From the NCBI GenBank assembly GCA_900549855.1, contig URPS01000001.1:1-64000 (forward strand): a stretch of 64,000 nucleotides of DNA. Direction: 5' to 3'. This stretch comes from an uncultured bacterium (GTDB lineage: Bacteria; Cyanobacteriota; Vampirovibrionia; Gastranaerophilales; Gastranaerophilaceae). Below are positions 35,878-44,153 of this stretch, one piece after another (within the stretch, counting starts at the first letter, position 1; every line of letters starts with the position of its first letter). The position numbers and the translations under genes are program-made. A model generated the notes under the pieces. That model was not told the origin of the DNA. It did not search any database and saw only the letters and a list, made by a program, of their open reading frames with translations.

Positions 35878-36669
35878 TTAATTTATTCTTTGGAACATAT
35901 ATCCAATTCCACGAGCTGTTAAGATTAACTCTGGGTTAGTCGGATCTGTTTCCAATTTAGAACGTAATCTTGAAATATGAACATCAACAACTCTTGTATC
36001 AATTCTATGATCTGCCGGATAAGACCATACATGTTGCAAGATTTCGTTTCTTGAATATGCTTGACCTGAATTATTAACAAGCAATTCCAATAAGCTAAAT
36101 TCCATGCCAGTAAGTCTGATACGTTCATTCTTTCTATAAACTTGTCTTCTTGCAGTATCAATCTTAATGGCACCAGTTGTAATAATATTTTTACCACCTT
36201 TTGATGCAGATGAAGCTCCAGTCGCAGCAGAGCCAGAAGCAGGAATAATCACATCCTTGCTAATTGTTCTTCTCAAAACTGCCTTTACTCTTGCCTCCAA
36301 TTCTTTTGGACTAAATGGCTTGATTACATAATCATCTGCGCCAAGTTCTAAGCCGGTAATTCGTTCTGATACATCGCCTAATGCTGTAAGAATAATAATA
36401 GGAACATCTGATGTTCTTCTAATTTCACGAGTTACACCGTAACCATCCATTTTTGGCATCATAACATCAAGCACTACCAAATCCGGATTTGTTTTATTAA
36501 ACACTTCTACTGCTTCTTCGCCATCTTCAGCTGTTACAACATCATAGCCGACCATTTTAAGACGAGTTTCCAAAATTCTTCTGATACTTGCTTCATCATC
36601 AGCTACCAAAATCTTTTGGCGAGTTTCATTCTCTCCACTCATCTCTTGCAATTCTTCATTCTCTGCCAT
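35878..36669 (-). CDS. rpaB: OmpR-family response regulator, RpaB/Ycf27-like
   Basis: The 263-residue regulator has receiver signature ILVADDEASIRRILETRL, phospho-acceptor Asp68 (LVVLDVMMPKMDGYGV) and ITGLELGADDYVIKPFSPKELEARV. After an Ala/Ser/Gly linker (about 147-165) comes a winged-helix domain (RIRLTGMEFSLLELLV, RVVDVHISRLRSKLE, NPELILTARGIGYMFQRI). These blocks match cyanobacterial RpaB/Ycf27, known for controlling light-stress and photosystem genes and pairing with NblS. In a non-photosynthetic cell its regulon must differ. The orthology call is from recognised motifs, not a tree. Confidence 0.85.
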   Translation of the reverse strand: MAENEELQEMSGENETRQKILVADDEASIRRILETRLKMVGYDVVTAEDGEEAVEVFNKTNPDLVVLDVMMPKMDGYGVTREIRRTSDVPIIILTALGDVSERITGLELGADDYVIKPFSPKELEARVKAVLRRTISKDVIIPASGSAATGASSASKGGKNIITTGAIKIDTARRQVYRKNERIRLTGMEFSLLELLVNNSGQAYSRNEILQHVWSYPADHRIDTRVVDVHISRLRSKLETDPTNPELILTARGIGYMFQRIN

Positions 36670-36884
36670 TTGTCCACCCTTAACTTTGTATTTACAAAAA
36701 TTTGAAATTCTTAATATTTATACATATATCTTAATAGAATTTTAACTTTTTTGCAAGGGGTAAATATAAATAGGAATAAAAAGAATTTAAAATTATGGAA
36801 ATATATTTAGCCATGAGTCTGCCTGCATGGTGAATATACTATGTTTATCTATTCAGTTAAATAAATAATGACGGAGGATTTATT

Positions 36885-37568
36885 ATGTATCGTTATATCT
36901 TTGCAATGTTATTAACTCTTTGCGTTTCTCAAATTCTGCAAATACCGGTTTTCGCAGCCGGTCAAATATTTTACCCACCTTGTAACTGTAATCATTACCA
37001 TAATTTACCGCCAAGAAATCAAAATTTTATGCCGCCACATTATCCAATGCCTATGACAAACGGATATAATTCGGCTTTTTATAATGGCAATAATACTTTG
37101 AGATATTCAAATAATCGTCCTAACAGATATTATAGAAACGTAAATATTCCTTCATCGTTTTCGGATATTAATGCGTTAGAAAAGTATACTCTTAATCGTA
37201 ATTTTTCTAGAGAAAGTGATTTAGAACGTTTACAAAGATTGGAAATGCAAGCATTTGGAGCTGTGCAAAATGGTGATATAAATACAAGATATGATAACGT
37301 AAGAAATGCGATATTATCTCGTCCAAAACAAAATTATAAAACAACATTTTTAGGTAATTTAGCTAATTATTTTTCAGGTCAAATGACAGGATACACTCCA
37401 AATTTTGATAGCGATCCATTTTTTTCTGATTCATCTTTTACAAGAACCTCATATCCTACGACTTACGGCAACCAAAACATTGATAGCTACTCAAATCCTT
37501 GGGGTAAAGGATATAGAGTAAATAATTATGGTACCGGTTCAACTAGTGGTGTAAGAATATTAGACTAA
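36885..37568 (+). CDS. Exported Asn/Tyr/Pro-rich protein with LERL..LE motif
   Basis: The 227-residue protein has a strong GGAGG site and a signal peptide (1-24, IPVFAAG). A Pro/His/Asn/Tyr-rich region (30-85) follows, then a helical segment SRESDLERLQRLEMQAFGAVQNGDINTR (split: SDLERLQRLEMQAFG, 111-125) and a Ser/Tyr/Gly/Asn-rich tail. The ERL-RLE-FG-GD pattern occurs in many cell-surface proteins of this lineage as I know them, but its function is not established. No enzyme motif. Confidence 0.55.
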   Translation: MYRYIFAMLLTLCVSQILQIPVFAAGQIFYPPCNCNHYHNLPPRNQNFMPPHYPMPMTNGYNSAFYNGNNTLRYSNNRPNRYYRNVNIPSSFSDINALEKYTLNRNFSRESDLERLQRLEMQAFGAVQNGDINTRYDNVRNAILSRPKQNYKTTFLGNLANYFSGQMTGYTPNFDSDPFFSDSSFTRTSYPTTYGNQNIDSYSNPWGKGYRVNNYGTGSTSGVRILD

Positions 37569-37697
37569 AGTCCCCTTTCCGGATAAGCAGAATTTGAGAG
37601 TTTAATTTCATAATATTCGTTCTTATCAATATTCACACCCATGTTGCGTGTACTTATTGTGAATTTTTTCTTCTTTTTTTTGTAAGGTTTAATTCCA

Positions 37698-38051
37698 CTA
37701 TTGCCTGACAATAGTGTTATTTTCGCCTACTTGTACAATTGTTGGTTTATGAGTTTTAATTTCTTCCGGAGTTAAATCAGCATAAGTAACAATAATGATT
37801 TTATCGCCAACTTGTGCTTTTCTTGCAGCAGCGCCATTCAAACAGAAACATTTTGAACCTCTTGCGCCTTTAATAACGTAAGTTTGGAATCTTTCTCCAT
37901 TATTTATGTTTAAAATTTCAACTTTTTCCCATTCTAAAATATTGGCTTGTTCTAAATAATCTTCGTCTATAGTAATAGAGCCAACATAGTTTAAATTAGC
38001 GTCTGTAACAGTGGCTCTGTGTATCTTTGAATTTAAAAACTGTCTTAACAT
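37698..38051 (-). CDS. panD: Aspartate 1-decarboxylase PanD
   Basis: PanD makes beta-alanine for pantothenate and CoA. The 117-residue proenzyme starts [16 protein letters not shown] and self-cleaves at Gly24-Ser25 (NYVGSITID) to form the pyruvoyl cofactor. Tyr in ITYADL-like IIVTYADL and the [12 protein letters not shown] stretch match the family. The start is 38051; the ORF is open a further 27 codons. Its stop overlaps a small hairpin (CACTATTG/CAATAGTG). Confidence 0.96.
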   Translation of the reverse strand: MLRQFLNSKIHRATVTDANLNYVGSITIDEDYLEQANILEWEKVEILNINNGERFQTYVIKGARGSKCFCLNGAAARKAQVGDKIIIVTYADLTPEEIKTHKPTIVQVGENNTIVRQ

Positions 38052-38125
38052 ATCTACCTCGCCTAAATATATTAGCACGGTAAAAGTTATAAATCCAGAA
38101 TTGAGTGGTAAATTTGTATTTGTTA

Positions 38126-39136
38126 TTAACAAACTCTATTAGAATATATGCCTTTTAAATAATCTCTAATATTATAGAATGTTTGTTCCAGCAAATAATT
38201 GACAGAACAATGCGTATTATATCCGATATGCGGCGTCATTATTACATTATCAAGGTTAAATAATTTTTGTGTGACAAGTGCAATTTCAACACAATCGGAT
38301 TTTGAATCTTTTATTGCATCTGTAATTTCTCCGGGGTGAGTTGATAAAAATTCACATTCCATAACATCAAGCGCTGCGCCTTTGACTTTTCCTTTTATCA
38401 AATTATCGTACAAAGCTCTTATATCAATCAAAGCCCCTCTTGCTGTATTAACAATATAAACACCATCTTTCATTTTATTAAATTCATCAGCACCAAGCAT
38501 GTGATAATTATCCGGTGAATTAGGAATATGTAATGATATGATATCAGATTCTTTAAGCAATCTCTCGAAATCGACAAACTCACAATAATTGCCGACTTTT
38601 GGGTTTTGCATGTAAGAATAAATCAGAACTCGCATGCCTAAAAAATGTGCGATTTTCGAAACCAAAACTCCTACTTCTCCGCAGCCGACAATTCCTAATG
38701 TCATGTTATTTAAACTACGACCTTCGTATTTTTCGTAGTTTATTTTGTGATTTTTCAGATCTATAATTGCAGAAATCATATTTCTAACGAGTGCTATCAT
38801 TAAGCCGATTGTGTATTCCGCAACACCTTCTTCACCATAGTTTTCTACATTAAGTACAGCAATATTATGTTCAATACAATAGTCAATATCAATATGACCA
38901 TAACCGTAACTACGAGTTGCGATTATTCTAAGATTCTTAAATTGATTTAGAACTTTTGCTGTTAAGTTTGAGCTTCTGTAAGCACTTATTAGCGATGTTT
39001 CATTTTTTTGGTCTTCTGTGAGTTTAGTCATATCGTCCAACGGTTCGCTAAAAAATGTTATATCAAAATCAATAAATTCATTTTTTTTAAAAAATTCTTT
39101 TTCGCTCTCTCTAAAGTCAAATATTAACATTCTCAT
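38126..39136 (-). CDS. D-isomer-specific 2-hydroxyacid dehydrogenase (D-lactate dehydrogenase-like)
   Basis: The 336-residue NAD-dependent dehydrogenase has Rossmann motif [12 protein letters not shown] (about 148-159), catalytic Arg in [10 protein letters not shown] (about 231-240), catalytic Glu in the DVMECE region, and His in MTPHIGYNT (about 303). [13 protein letters not shown] and the length fit fermentative D-lactate dehydrogenases of the LdhA group. Pyruvate to D-lactate is therefore likely. panD lies 74 nt downstream on the same strand. Confidence 0.85.
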   Translation of the reverse strand: MRMLIFDFRESEKEFFKKNEFIDFDITFFSEPLDDMTKLTEDQKNETSLISAYRSSNLTAKVLNQFKNLRIIATRSYGYGHIDIDYCIEHNIAVLNVENYGEEGVAEYTIGLMIALVRNMISAIIDLKNHKINYEKYEGRSLNNMTLGIVGCGEVGVLVSKIAHFLGMRVLIYSYMQNPKVGNYCEFVDFERLLKESDIISLHIPNSPDNYHMLGADEFNKMKDGVYIVNTARGALIDIRALYDNLIKGKVKGAALDVMECEFLSTHPGEITDAIKDSKSDCVEIALVTQKLFNLDNVIMTPHIGYNTHCSVNYLLEQTFYNIRDYLKGIYSNRVC

Positions 39137-39249
39137 TCTAAAAATCTCCTTTTTATAAAGTATGTTTGTAAATAAGATTTAAAACTATTCTACAAATAGG
39201 CAATTTATGTTAATATCAAATTGGGAATACGTGTAGTAAAAGAGGAAAT

Positions 39250-40179
39250 ATGAAAAAAATTAGCATCGTTACATCTTGTTTTAATGAAGAAGATAACATT
39301 CCGGTTTTGTATAGAGAACTTAATAAAGTAACAGAAAAATACTTAAGTAAATATGAGTTTGAAATTATTATTATAGATAATGCTTCAACTGATTTTACAC
39401 AGGATGAATTAAGAAAAATTGCTGCTGATGATAAACGTGTAAAACTGATTTTTAATTCCAGAAATTTTGGTCATATTAAATCTACAAATTATGCTATGCA
39501 ACAAACTGATTCAGACGCAGTAATATATCTTGCATCAGATTTACAAGACCCGCCGGAAATGATTGATGATTTTATAGAAAATTGGGAAAAAGGCTGTGAA
39601 GTAGTTATTGCTAGAAAATATGATAAAAGAAGTTTTTCTTTCTTAAATCTTTTGCGCAAATTTTATTATTTTGCTCTTGATTTGATGAAAGATGAAGGGG
39701 CAACATTAGTCAGAAATTACAAAGGTTTTGGACTTTATGACAAAAAAGTTATGGATAAATTGAAAGAAGTACAAGACCCATATCCGTATTTTAGAGGTGC
39801 TGTTTTAGATATGGGATTTTCTATGAAAATTCTTGATTTTGATGAACCTGAAAGAAAAAACGGAGTTGATAAAACTAATCTTTTGACACTTTGGAACAAC
39901 GGCATGCTTGGCTTAACCAGAACTACTAAAGCTCCCGTTCATATCCTTGCAATAATAGGATTTTTTGGAACAATTATAACTTTTGCAATGATTGTTTTGA
40001 GTCTAATTTGCTACATAGGTTACACAAATTTTATTATTCCTAAAAAAATGTTATCTCTTTATTTCTTATTATTTGTACAGATTTTAGGAATCGGATTGAT
40101 TGGCGAATACGTAATCATGCTTTGTCGTTTTGCAGAAAAGAAACCTTTAGTTATCGAAAAAGAAAGAATAAACTTCTAG
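39250..40179 (+). CDS. GtrB/DPM1-like polyprenyl-phosphate glycosyltransferase (GT2)
   Basis: The 309-residue protein has a GT2 catalytic domain (ISIVTSCFNEEDNIPVLY; metal motif DLQDPPE about residue 97; KGFGLYDKKVMD) and two C-terminal TM helices (about 233-257 and 270-292). This is the layout of GtrB, YfdH or ArnC enzymes, which load a sugar onto undecaprenyl phosphate at the membrane. The sugar is unknown. Transcribed alone; the stop codon TAG directly abuts a dispersed repeat. Confidence 0.9.
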   Translation: MKKISIVTSCFNEEDNIPVLYRELNKVTEKYLSKYEFEIIIIDNASTDFTQDELRKIAADDKRVKLIFNSRNFGHIKSTNYAMQQTDSDAVIYLASDLQDPPEMIDDFIENWEKGCEVVIARKYDKRSFSFLNLLRKFYYFALDLMKDEGATLVRNYKGFGLYDKKVMDKLKEVQDPYPYFRGAVLDMGFSMKILDFDEPERKNGVDKTNLLTLWNNGMLGLTRTTKAPVHILAIIGFFGTIITFAMIVLSLICYIGYTNFIIPKKMLSLYFLLFVQILGIGLIGEYVIMLCRFAEKKPLVIEKERINF

Positions 40180-40181
40180 GT

Positions 40182-40322
40182 GGTGCTACGCACGTAGACA
40201 CAACTATCGGCTGCTTGGTAGAATCTACAAAATGGTTAAAAAAACTACACGCTCCGCCTCTATGGTGTGACTATAAGTAGGGCATGTTCCCTCTCCTTGG
40301 GGGAGGGTTAGGGTGGGGGCTA
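40182..40322. repeat. Composite dispersed repeat (CTACGCACGTAG block plus 35-bp block)
   Basis: The repeat begins GGTGCTACGCACGTAGACA at the preceding stop codon and ends with the 35-bp block shared exactly with 21655-21689. The 58326-58480 repeat has the same composite order. Part of the 966 nt between the glycosyltransferase and flagellin genes. Confidence 0.75.
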
Positions 40323-40411
40323 ATTGATCTTACGGAGATATAGTGTCTAATTTTAAGAGTTGAAAGTTGAAAATAGAAAGTGATTGGTTGTTATAATCGC
40401 AGGTTCGGCGC

Positions 40412-40512
40412 GTTCCCCCTCTCCTCACAGAACATTAAAGTGGCACTACCGCTCTTGTTAGGGAGGTCGCAGTCGTAGGCGAACTATGTGAGCCGTACGA
40501 ATGCGTGTGGGT
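40412..40512. repeat. Dispersed element, inverted relative of 14496-14624
   Basis: Read on the minus strand the order is CACACGCATTCGTA, GTTCGCCTACGACTGCGAC, CCCTAACAAGAGCGGTAGTG, matching GCATTCGTA, CACGACTGCAAC and CCCAAACAAGGGCGGTAGTG at 14.5 kb. Confidence 0.65.
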
Positions 40513-40605
40513 ATCAAACCAATCCTTTTAACCCCCAAAATATTTCAGACATCAAAAATATTATCAAAATTTTTTAAACAAAAAGATACAAAACTTTTCT
40601 ATCTT

Positions 40606-40632
40606 TAAAACAATGCAAACTTACGCCAATAA
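40606..40632 (+). promoter_or_regulatory. Sigma-28 (FliA)-type flagellin promoter
   Basis: TAAA (40606-40609), 15 nt, GCCAATAA (40625-40632): the FliA consensus TAAA-N15-GCCGATAA with one mismatch. Transcription from here would give a flagellin leader of about 500 nt. Confidence 0.7.
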
Positions 40633-40639
40633 TGCAATA

Positions 40640-41145
40640 CCCAGTTTTAGTTTTGTTAAAATTATTTAATTTTTATAAAGATTTGTAAAAAAATTACAAC
40701 AAACAGTTTACTTTTGTTATATCGTGAAGCAATAATGTTATTGTAAGAAGTATATATCACAAATCTAACAAGTAAATACAAGGAATGTATGTTTTGAATA
40801 AGCAATGAATTGACAAAGGATGTCAGTAAGCTTATGAAAAATGTGTAGAAAATCGTTAAATTAATCAAGGTTAAAACTTGTTGGAAAATTACAAGTTCTC
40901 AGGAAGAGAAAAATAGAGCAAGAATGATGCTCTAAAAAGTGCATATCAAAAAATAAGGAGAGAATAAAATCTGTGATTTAATCACAGGCTTAATTAGGCT
41001 GTATTTTTCGAAAGAAAGAAAGAAACAGTCACAGGACAACTACGCAAAAAAGTCCCTAATAGGGCATGAGTAACATATGGTGTTGCACAAGGATTGTGCA
41101 GCTAATTTAAGTACGTATCGAGAAAGAGAGAAAGGAGATCCAACT
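40640..41145 (+). promoter_or_regulatory. Long flagellin 5' leader with hairpins
   Basis: No supported gene. The leader holds CTGTGATTTAATCACAG (40972-40988), a second TCACAG near 41030 that could compete for the same CTGTGA, and the hairpin TGCACAAGGATTGTGCA (41083-41099). It ends in AAAGGAGATCC, an extended match to the anti-Shine-Dalgarno sequence. Post-transcriptional control is inferred only from these structures. Confidence 0.45.
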
Positions 41146-42201
41146 ATGTCACTCACAATCAACACAAACATTTCGTCAATTATCACTCAAAGAAATTTGA
41201 ATAGTGCGACGAACAGTCTGAACACTTCTATAGAAAGAATGACAACAGGCTACAAAATCAATCATGCAAAAGATAATGCTGCAGGATATTCTATTGCTGA
41301 TAGATGGGTAACTCAAATAAGTACACTGGATGTTGCTGCTGATAATGCAGCTACCGGTGCAGACTTATTAACAACTGCAGAGCAAAGCTATGGTTTGTTG
41401 ACTGACCACTTACAAAGAATCAGAGATTTGACCGAACAAGCTGCGAACGGAACTTATGGTTCTTCATCATTAAAGGCAATTCAATCAGAAGTTTATGCAA
41501 GATTGCAAGAAATTGACCGTATTGCATCTAATGCCGAATTTAATGGCATTAAATTGATGTCTTATATTAAAGATGGTGAACCAAAGGGAACTGGTATGAC
41601 ATCAGGCGGCTTAAATTTACAAGTTGGCTTGTATTCAGAAGCTAACAGTGTAATTAATCTTGATGTGTCATTGTTCTCAAGTGCAAAAATCAGCGCATTA
41701 TTTTCTGGTGGTAAAACAACTGTTAACAAAAAGGTTGATGATAAGACACAATATCCTCAAACTCAAGAGGTTGAATTGTCAAAATTATTAACAGATGCTG
41801 GTGGCGATATTGCTAAATTAAACACCCAAGATGGTTTGAAAGCGTTTGCAGCGGCTTGTAGTGGTTTAAAATATAACAGCAAGGATGGCACATATAGTTT
41901 GTTGTCTGACCAAAAAGACTCATACGGTGCTTCTGCAATGTTAGGCTTTATTGATAATGCAATGGATGAAATTTCAAGAAGAGTTACTGCAATTGGTGCT
42001 GCTCAAAACAGAGTAGAGTCCGCAATAAGCGCAATTGATGTTCAATCACAAAATTTGACATCTTCTCTATCTACATTGAGAGATACCGATGTCGCAGAAG
42101 AATCTTCAAATTACATCCAAGCGCAAATCTTGCAACAAGCTTCAGCAACATTGTTAGCGACTGCAAACCAAACTCCAAGTATCGCATTAAACTTGATTTA
42201 A
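41146..42201 (+). CDS. Flagellin
   Basis: The 351-residue flagellin has N-terminal D0/D1 (MSLTINTNISSIITQRNL, GYKINHAKDNAAGYSIADR, AEQSYGLLTDHLQRIRDL, QEIDRIASNAEFNGIKLM). A short variable centre (about 140-265) follows, then C-terminal D1/D0 (AAQNRVESAISAI, LRDTDVAEESSNYI, QILQQASATLLATANQ). It lacks a signal peptide, as expected for flagellar type III export. ATG 41146 with AAAGGAGATCC is the start; an upstream in-frame ATG at 41077 has no ribosome site and does not resemble flagellin. It forms the filament; strong terminators follow. Confidence 0.97.
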   Translation: MSLTINTNISSIITQRNLNSATNSLNTSIERMTTGYKINHAKDNAAGYSIADRWVTQISTLDVAADNAATGADLLTTAEQSYGLLTDHLQRIRDLTEQAANGTYGSSSLKAIQSEVYARLQEIDRIASNAEFNGIKLMSYIKDGEPKGTGMTSGGLNLQVGLYSEANSVINLDVSLFSSAKISALFSGGKTTVNKKVDDKTQYPQTQEVELSKLLTDAGGDIAKLNTQDGLKAFAAACSGLKYNSKDGTYSLLSDQKDSYGASAMLGFIDNAMDEISRRVTAIGAAQNRVESAISAIDVQSQNLTSSLSTLRDTDVAEESSNYIQAQILQQASATLLATANQTPSIALNLI

Positions 42202-42270
42202 TGGTAGGTGAGTTATGGTTAGAACTAACAATCTTTCATGCTAGTTCGTTGATTAGGGTTTATAAAACAT

Positions 42271-42299
42271 GGCGGTGGTATTTCCACCGCCTTGTTTGT
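42271..42299 (+). terminator. Flagellin terminator
   Basis: Perfect GGCGGTGG/CCACCGCC stem with a T-rich 3' flank (TTGTTTGT). Confidence 0.88.
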
Positions 42300-42317
42300 A
42301 ATAAATAAAAATAAAAA

Positions 42318-42344
42318 AGACCTCTTATATAAGAAGTCTTCTTT
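42318..42344 (+). terminator. Second hairpin terminator after flagellin
   Basis: AAGACCTCTTA/TAAGAAGTCTT, one mismatch, followed by CTTTAT and preceded by an A-run. It may also stop minus-strand transcription from the accessory genes. Confidence 0.6.
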
Positions 42345-42436
42345 ATATGGAGGCAAATAGACAAAGTTAGAACTTTTTCACTTGAATCTGCCAATGATGA
42401 AGATTCATTTTTACGAACTTTGAATATCGCCTAATA

Positions 42437-43528
42437 TTAGTACATAGAAACTATTTTAATCTTTTTTGAATCAATTTCATATTTTAATGCTAATGTTTTT
42501 TTTATTTTTTTATTTTTGTTTTCAAATTCTAAAAATATACAAAATTTTATAACATTAAATTCATCTATTATTTCTATATTATAATAAGATTGTTGTTTAA
42601 TTTTATTTCTTATTTCTTCTAAAAATTTTTCTTTACTAATATTAATTTGTTTAAAAATTTGTTTTACTTTTTCTAAATACTCATACTTTCCAAAATCTAT
42701 TTCAACATTTTTAATATCAAATTTTTCCTTTTCATTTGAAGTTATATAAATTTTATTATATCTAAAATCATCCGAGCTATATAAATTTCCCTGAAATGTA
42801 TCTATTTTATATCGTAAAAAAGTATCAAAAATTATATCATTTATGCCATATATATTATACCCTTGCCAATCCCAAAAACCATTGTGTATTTTACTGTGTT
42901 TATCTAAATCAACATTTGCATCAGAATTGAAAACATTTTTACCTATTTTTACATATTTTGTAAAAACTGAATGATTAGAAATATAGGATTTAAAATTAGA
43001 ACTAAATGTTACATTTGCACAACCTAAATAATAATTTTCATTAGAGAAAAAATCATTTATTTTTGTGACACATTCATTGGTTATATTGTTTACATATATT
43101 AAGAAATAATTAGCATACCAATTTTCATCAATATTTAAGTCCAAAGTTTTGAATAACTTTTCTATCACAATTCTTTTTTGATAAATATCTAAATTATATA
43201 AAATTAAATCTCCAAGTAATATATTCATACGACTATCTTTTGGGAACAATGAAACTATATTATTGGCAATATATTCATATATAGAATTATCATCTGGAAT
43301 TAATCTATATACAAATAAGTACTCATAATGTTTATCCCCATTAGCAGGTAATAAAGAAGAACGAAAATCTTCATACTTGACACCTGTATTTTTCAATGCC
43401 GTATTTAAACACTTAAAACAATTACTAATTTCCCTTTTCATTTCTTCATTATTTAAGCGGAAAAGTTCTTCTAAAACAGGCAGTACACCGTTATCTTTTG
43501 CATTTATAGAATATATTATATTACTCAT
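42437..43528 (-). CDS. Unrecognised 363-residue protein of an accessory cluster
   Basis: The start at 43528 (MSNIIYSIN) has GAGGT five nt upstream; the ORF extends 11 codons further. The protein is soluble-looking, with no TM or signal. It is rich in Asn, Ile, Lys, Tyr and Phe, like its neighbours. The N-terminal half is helical (VLPVLEELFRLNNEEMKREI) and the C-terminal half mixed alpha/beta (IDEFNVIKFCIFLEFENK). No motif recognised. It is last in a minus-strand run of five unfamiliar genes and may be co-transcribed with them. Confidence 0.55.
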   Translation of the reverse strand: MSNIIYSINAKDNGVLPVLEELFRLNNEEMKREISNCFKCLNTALKNTGVKYEDFRSSLLPANGDKHYEYLFVYRLIPDDNSIYEYIANNIVSLFPKDSRMNILLGDLILYNLDIYQKRIVIEKLFKTLDLNIDENWYANYFLIYVNNITNECVTKINDFFSNENYYLGCANVTFSSNFKSYISNHSVFTKYVKIGKNVFNSDANVDLDKHSKIHNGFWDWQGYNIYGINDIIFDTFLRYKIDTFQGNLYSSDDFRYNKIYITSNEKEKFDIKNVEIDFGKYEYLEKVKQIFKQINISKEKFLEEIRNKIKQQSYYNIEIIDEFNVIKFCIFLEFENKNKKIKKTLALKYEIDSKKIKIVSMY

Positions 43529-43599
43529 ATTTACCTCTACATTTTGATAAATATTGCCCAATATTTTTTTTTAATATCTGGCAATAAATTACAATATTA

Positions 43600-43758
43600 T
43601 CATTTGTGTTTTTTATTATCCTCATTTGCATAACAAAAAAATTCTTCTTTTGATGTTGATAAAATATCCTTTAATCGAGATAAATTATCAATATTTTTAT
43701 TTTTCCAAGATTCTAATAATTCGCAGTTGTTTTTAATAAACAATTCTAATAACGACAT
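43600..43758 (-). CDS. Small protein (52 residues), unrecognised
   Basis: The ATG is preceded by a very good GGAAGGAAAG site. The product begins MSLLELFIKNNCELLESW and ends in a charged tail (NEDNKKHK). It is predicted to be mostly helical, with no TM segment. It lies between two unrecognised genes on the same strand and its ribosome site supports translation. A small regulatory or cognate-partner protein is possible. Confidence 0.5.
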   Translation of the reverse strand: MSLLELFIKNNCELLESWKNKNIDNLSRLKDILSTSKEEFFCYANEDNKKHK

Positions 43759-43784
43759 AATACTTTCCTTCCTTTTTTCTATTA

Positions 43785-44153
43785 CTAATTAGGTACATAA
43801 GCCATTGTTGTTTGTTTTCCGACTCTAAAATTATCATTTCTCAAAGGTTCTTCGAATCTTACAACTCCTTGATTACCAACTATTTCCCTTACAAAATCAA
43901 AAAACTCTCTTTCCGTATCAATAGAATGTATTTTAACAAACTCTTTTATATCTAATTCATCGTCGCTATCATTAAAATATGCAACAATTAAATTAAAGCC
44001 TAAAGTTTTAGAATTATTAATAACATTTGATAATGTTAAAGGGGTTTTACCATCAGAAATTTGTTGTCCAAATAAATAAAACCATTTTTCACTATAATCT
44101 TTACCAACTTCGCATAAATCTAAAATTTCACCATACTCTCTTAATTTGTCCAT
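43785..44153 (-). CDS. Unrecognised 122-residue acidic protein
   Basis: The start at 44153 (MDKLREYGEI) is set by GGAAGGAG; an in-frame ATG ten codons earlier lacks a site. The protein is acidic, with no TM segment, and has an alpha/beta pattern (FNLIVAYFNDSDDELDI about 50-66; EFFDFVREIVGNQGVVRFEEP). It overlaps the 3' end of the upstream 543-residue gene by 26 nt in another frame, so the two are translationally linked. Function unknown; together they may form a two-component accessory module. Confidence 0.55.
   Translation of the reverse strand: MDKLREYGEILDLCEVGKDYSEKWFYLFGQQISDGKTPLTLSNVINNSKTLGFNLIVAYFNDSDDELDIKEFVKIHSIDTEREFFDFVREIVGNQGVVRFEEPLRNDNFRVGKQTTMAYVPN

Noticed and set aside
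37695..37717. Terminator formed by CACTATTG/CAATAGTG
   Set aside because: The stem overlaps the panD stop codon and has no T-run on the minus strand; noted only as a possible weak plus-strand terminator.
41077..41145. N-terminal extension of flagellin from an upstream ATG
   Set aside because: No ribosome site, and flagellin homology starts exactly at MSLTINTN, which has a near-perfect site.
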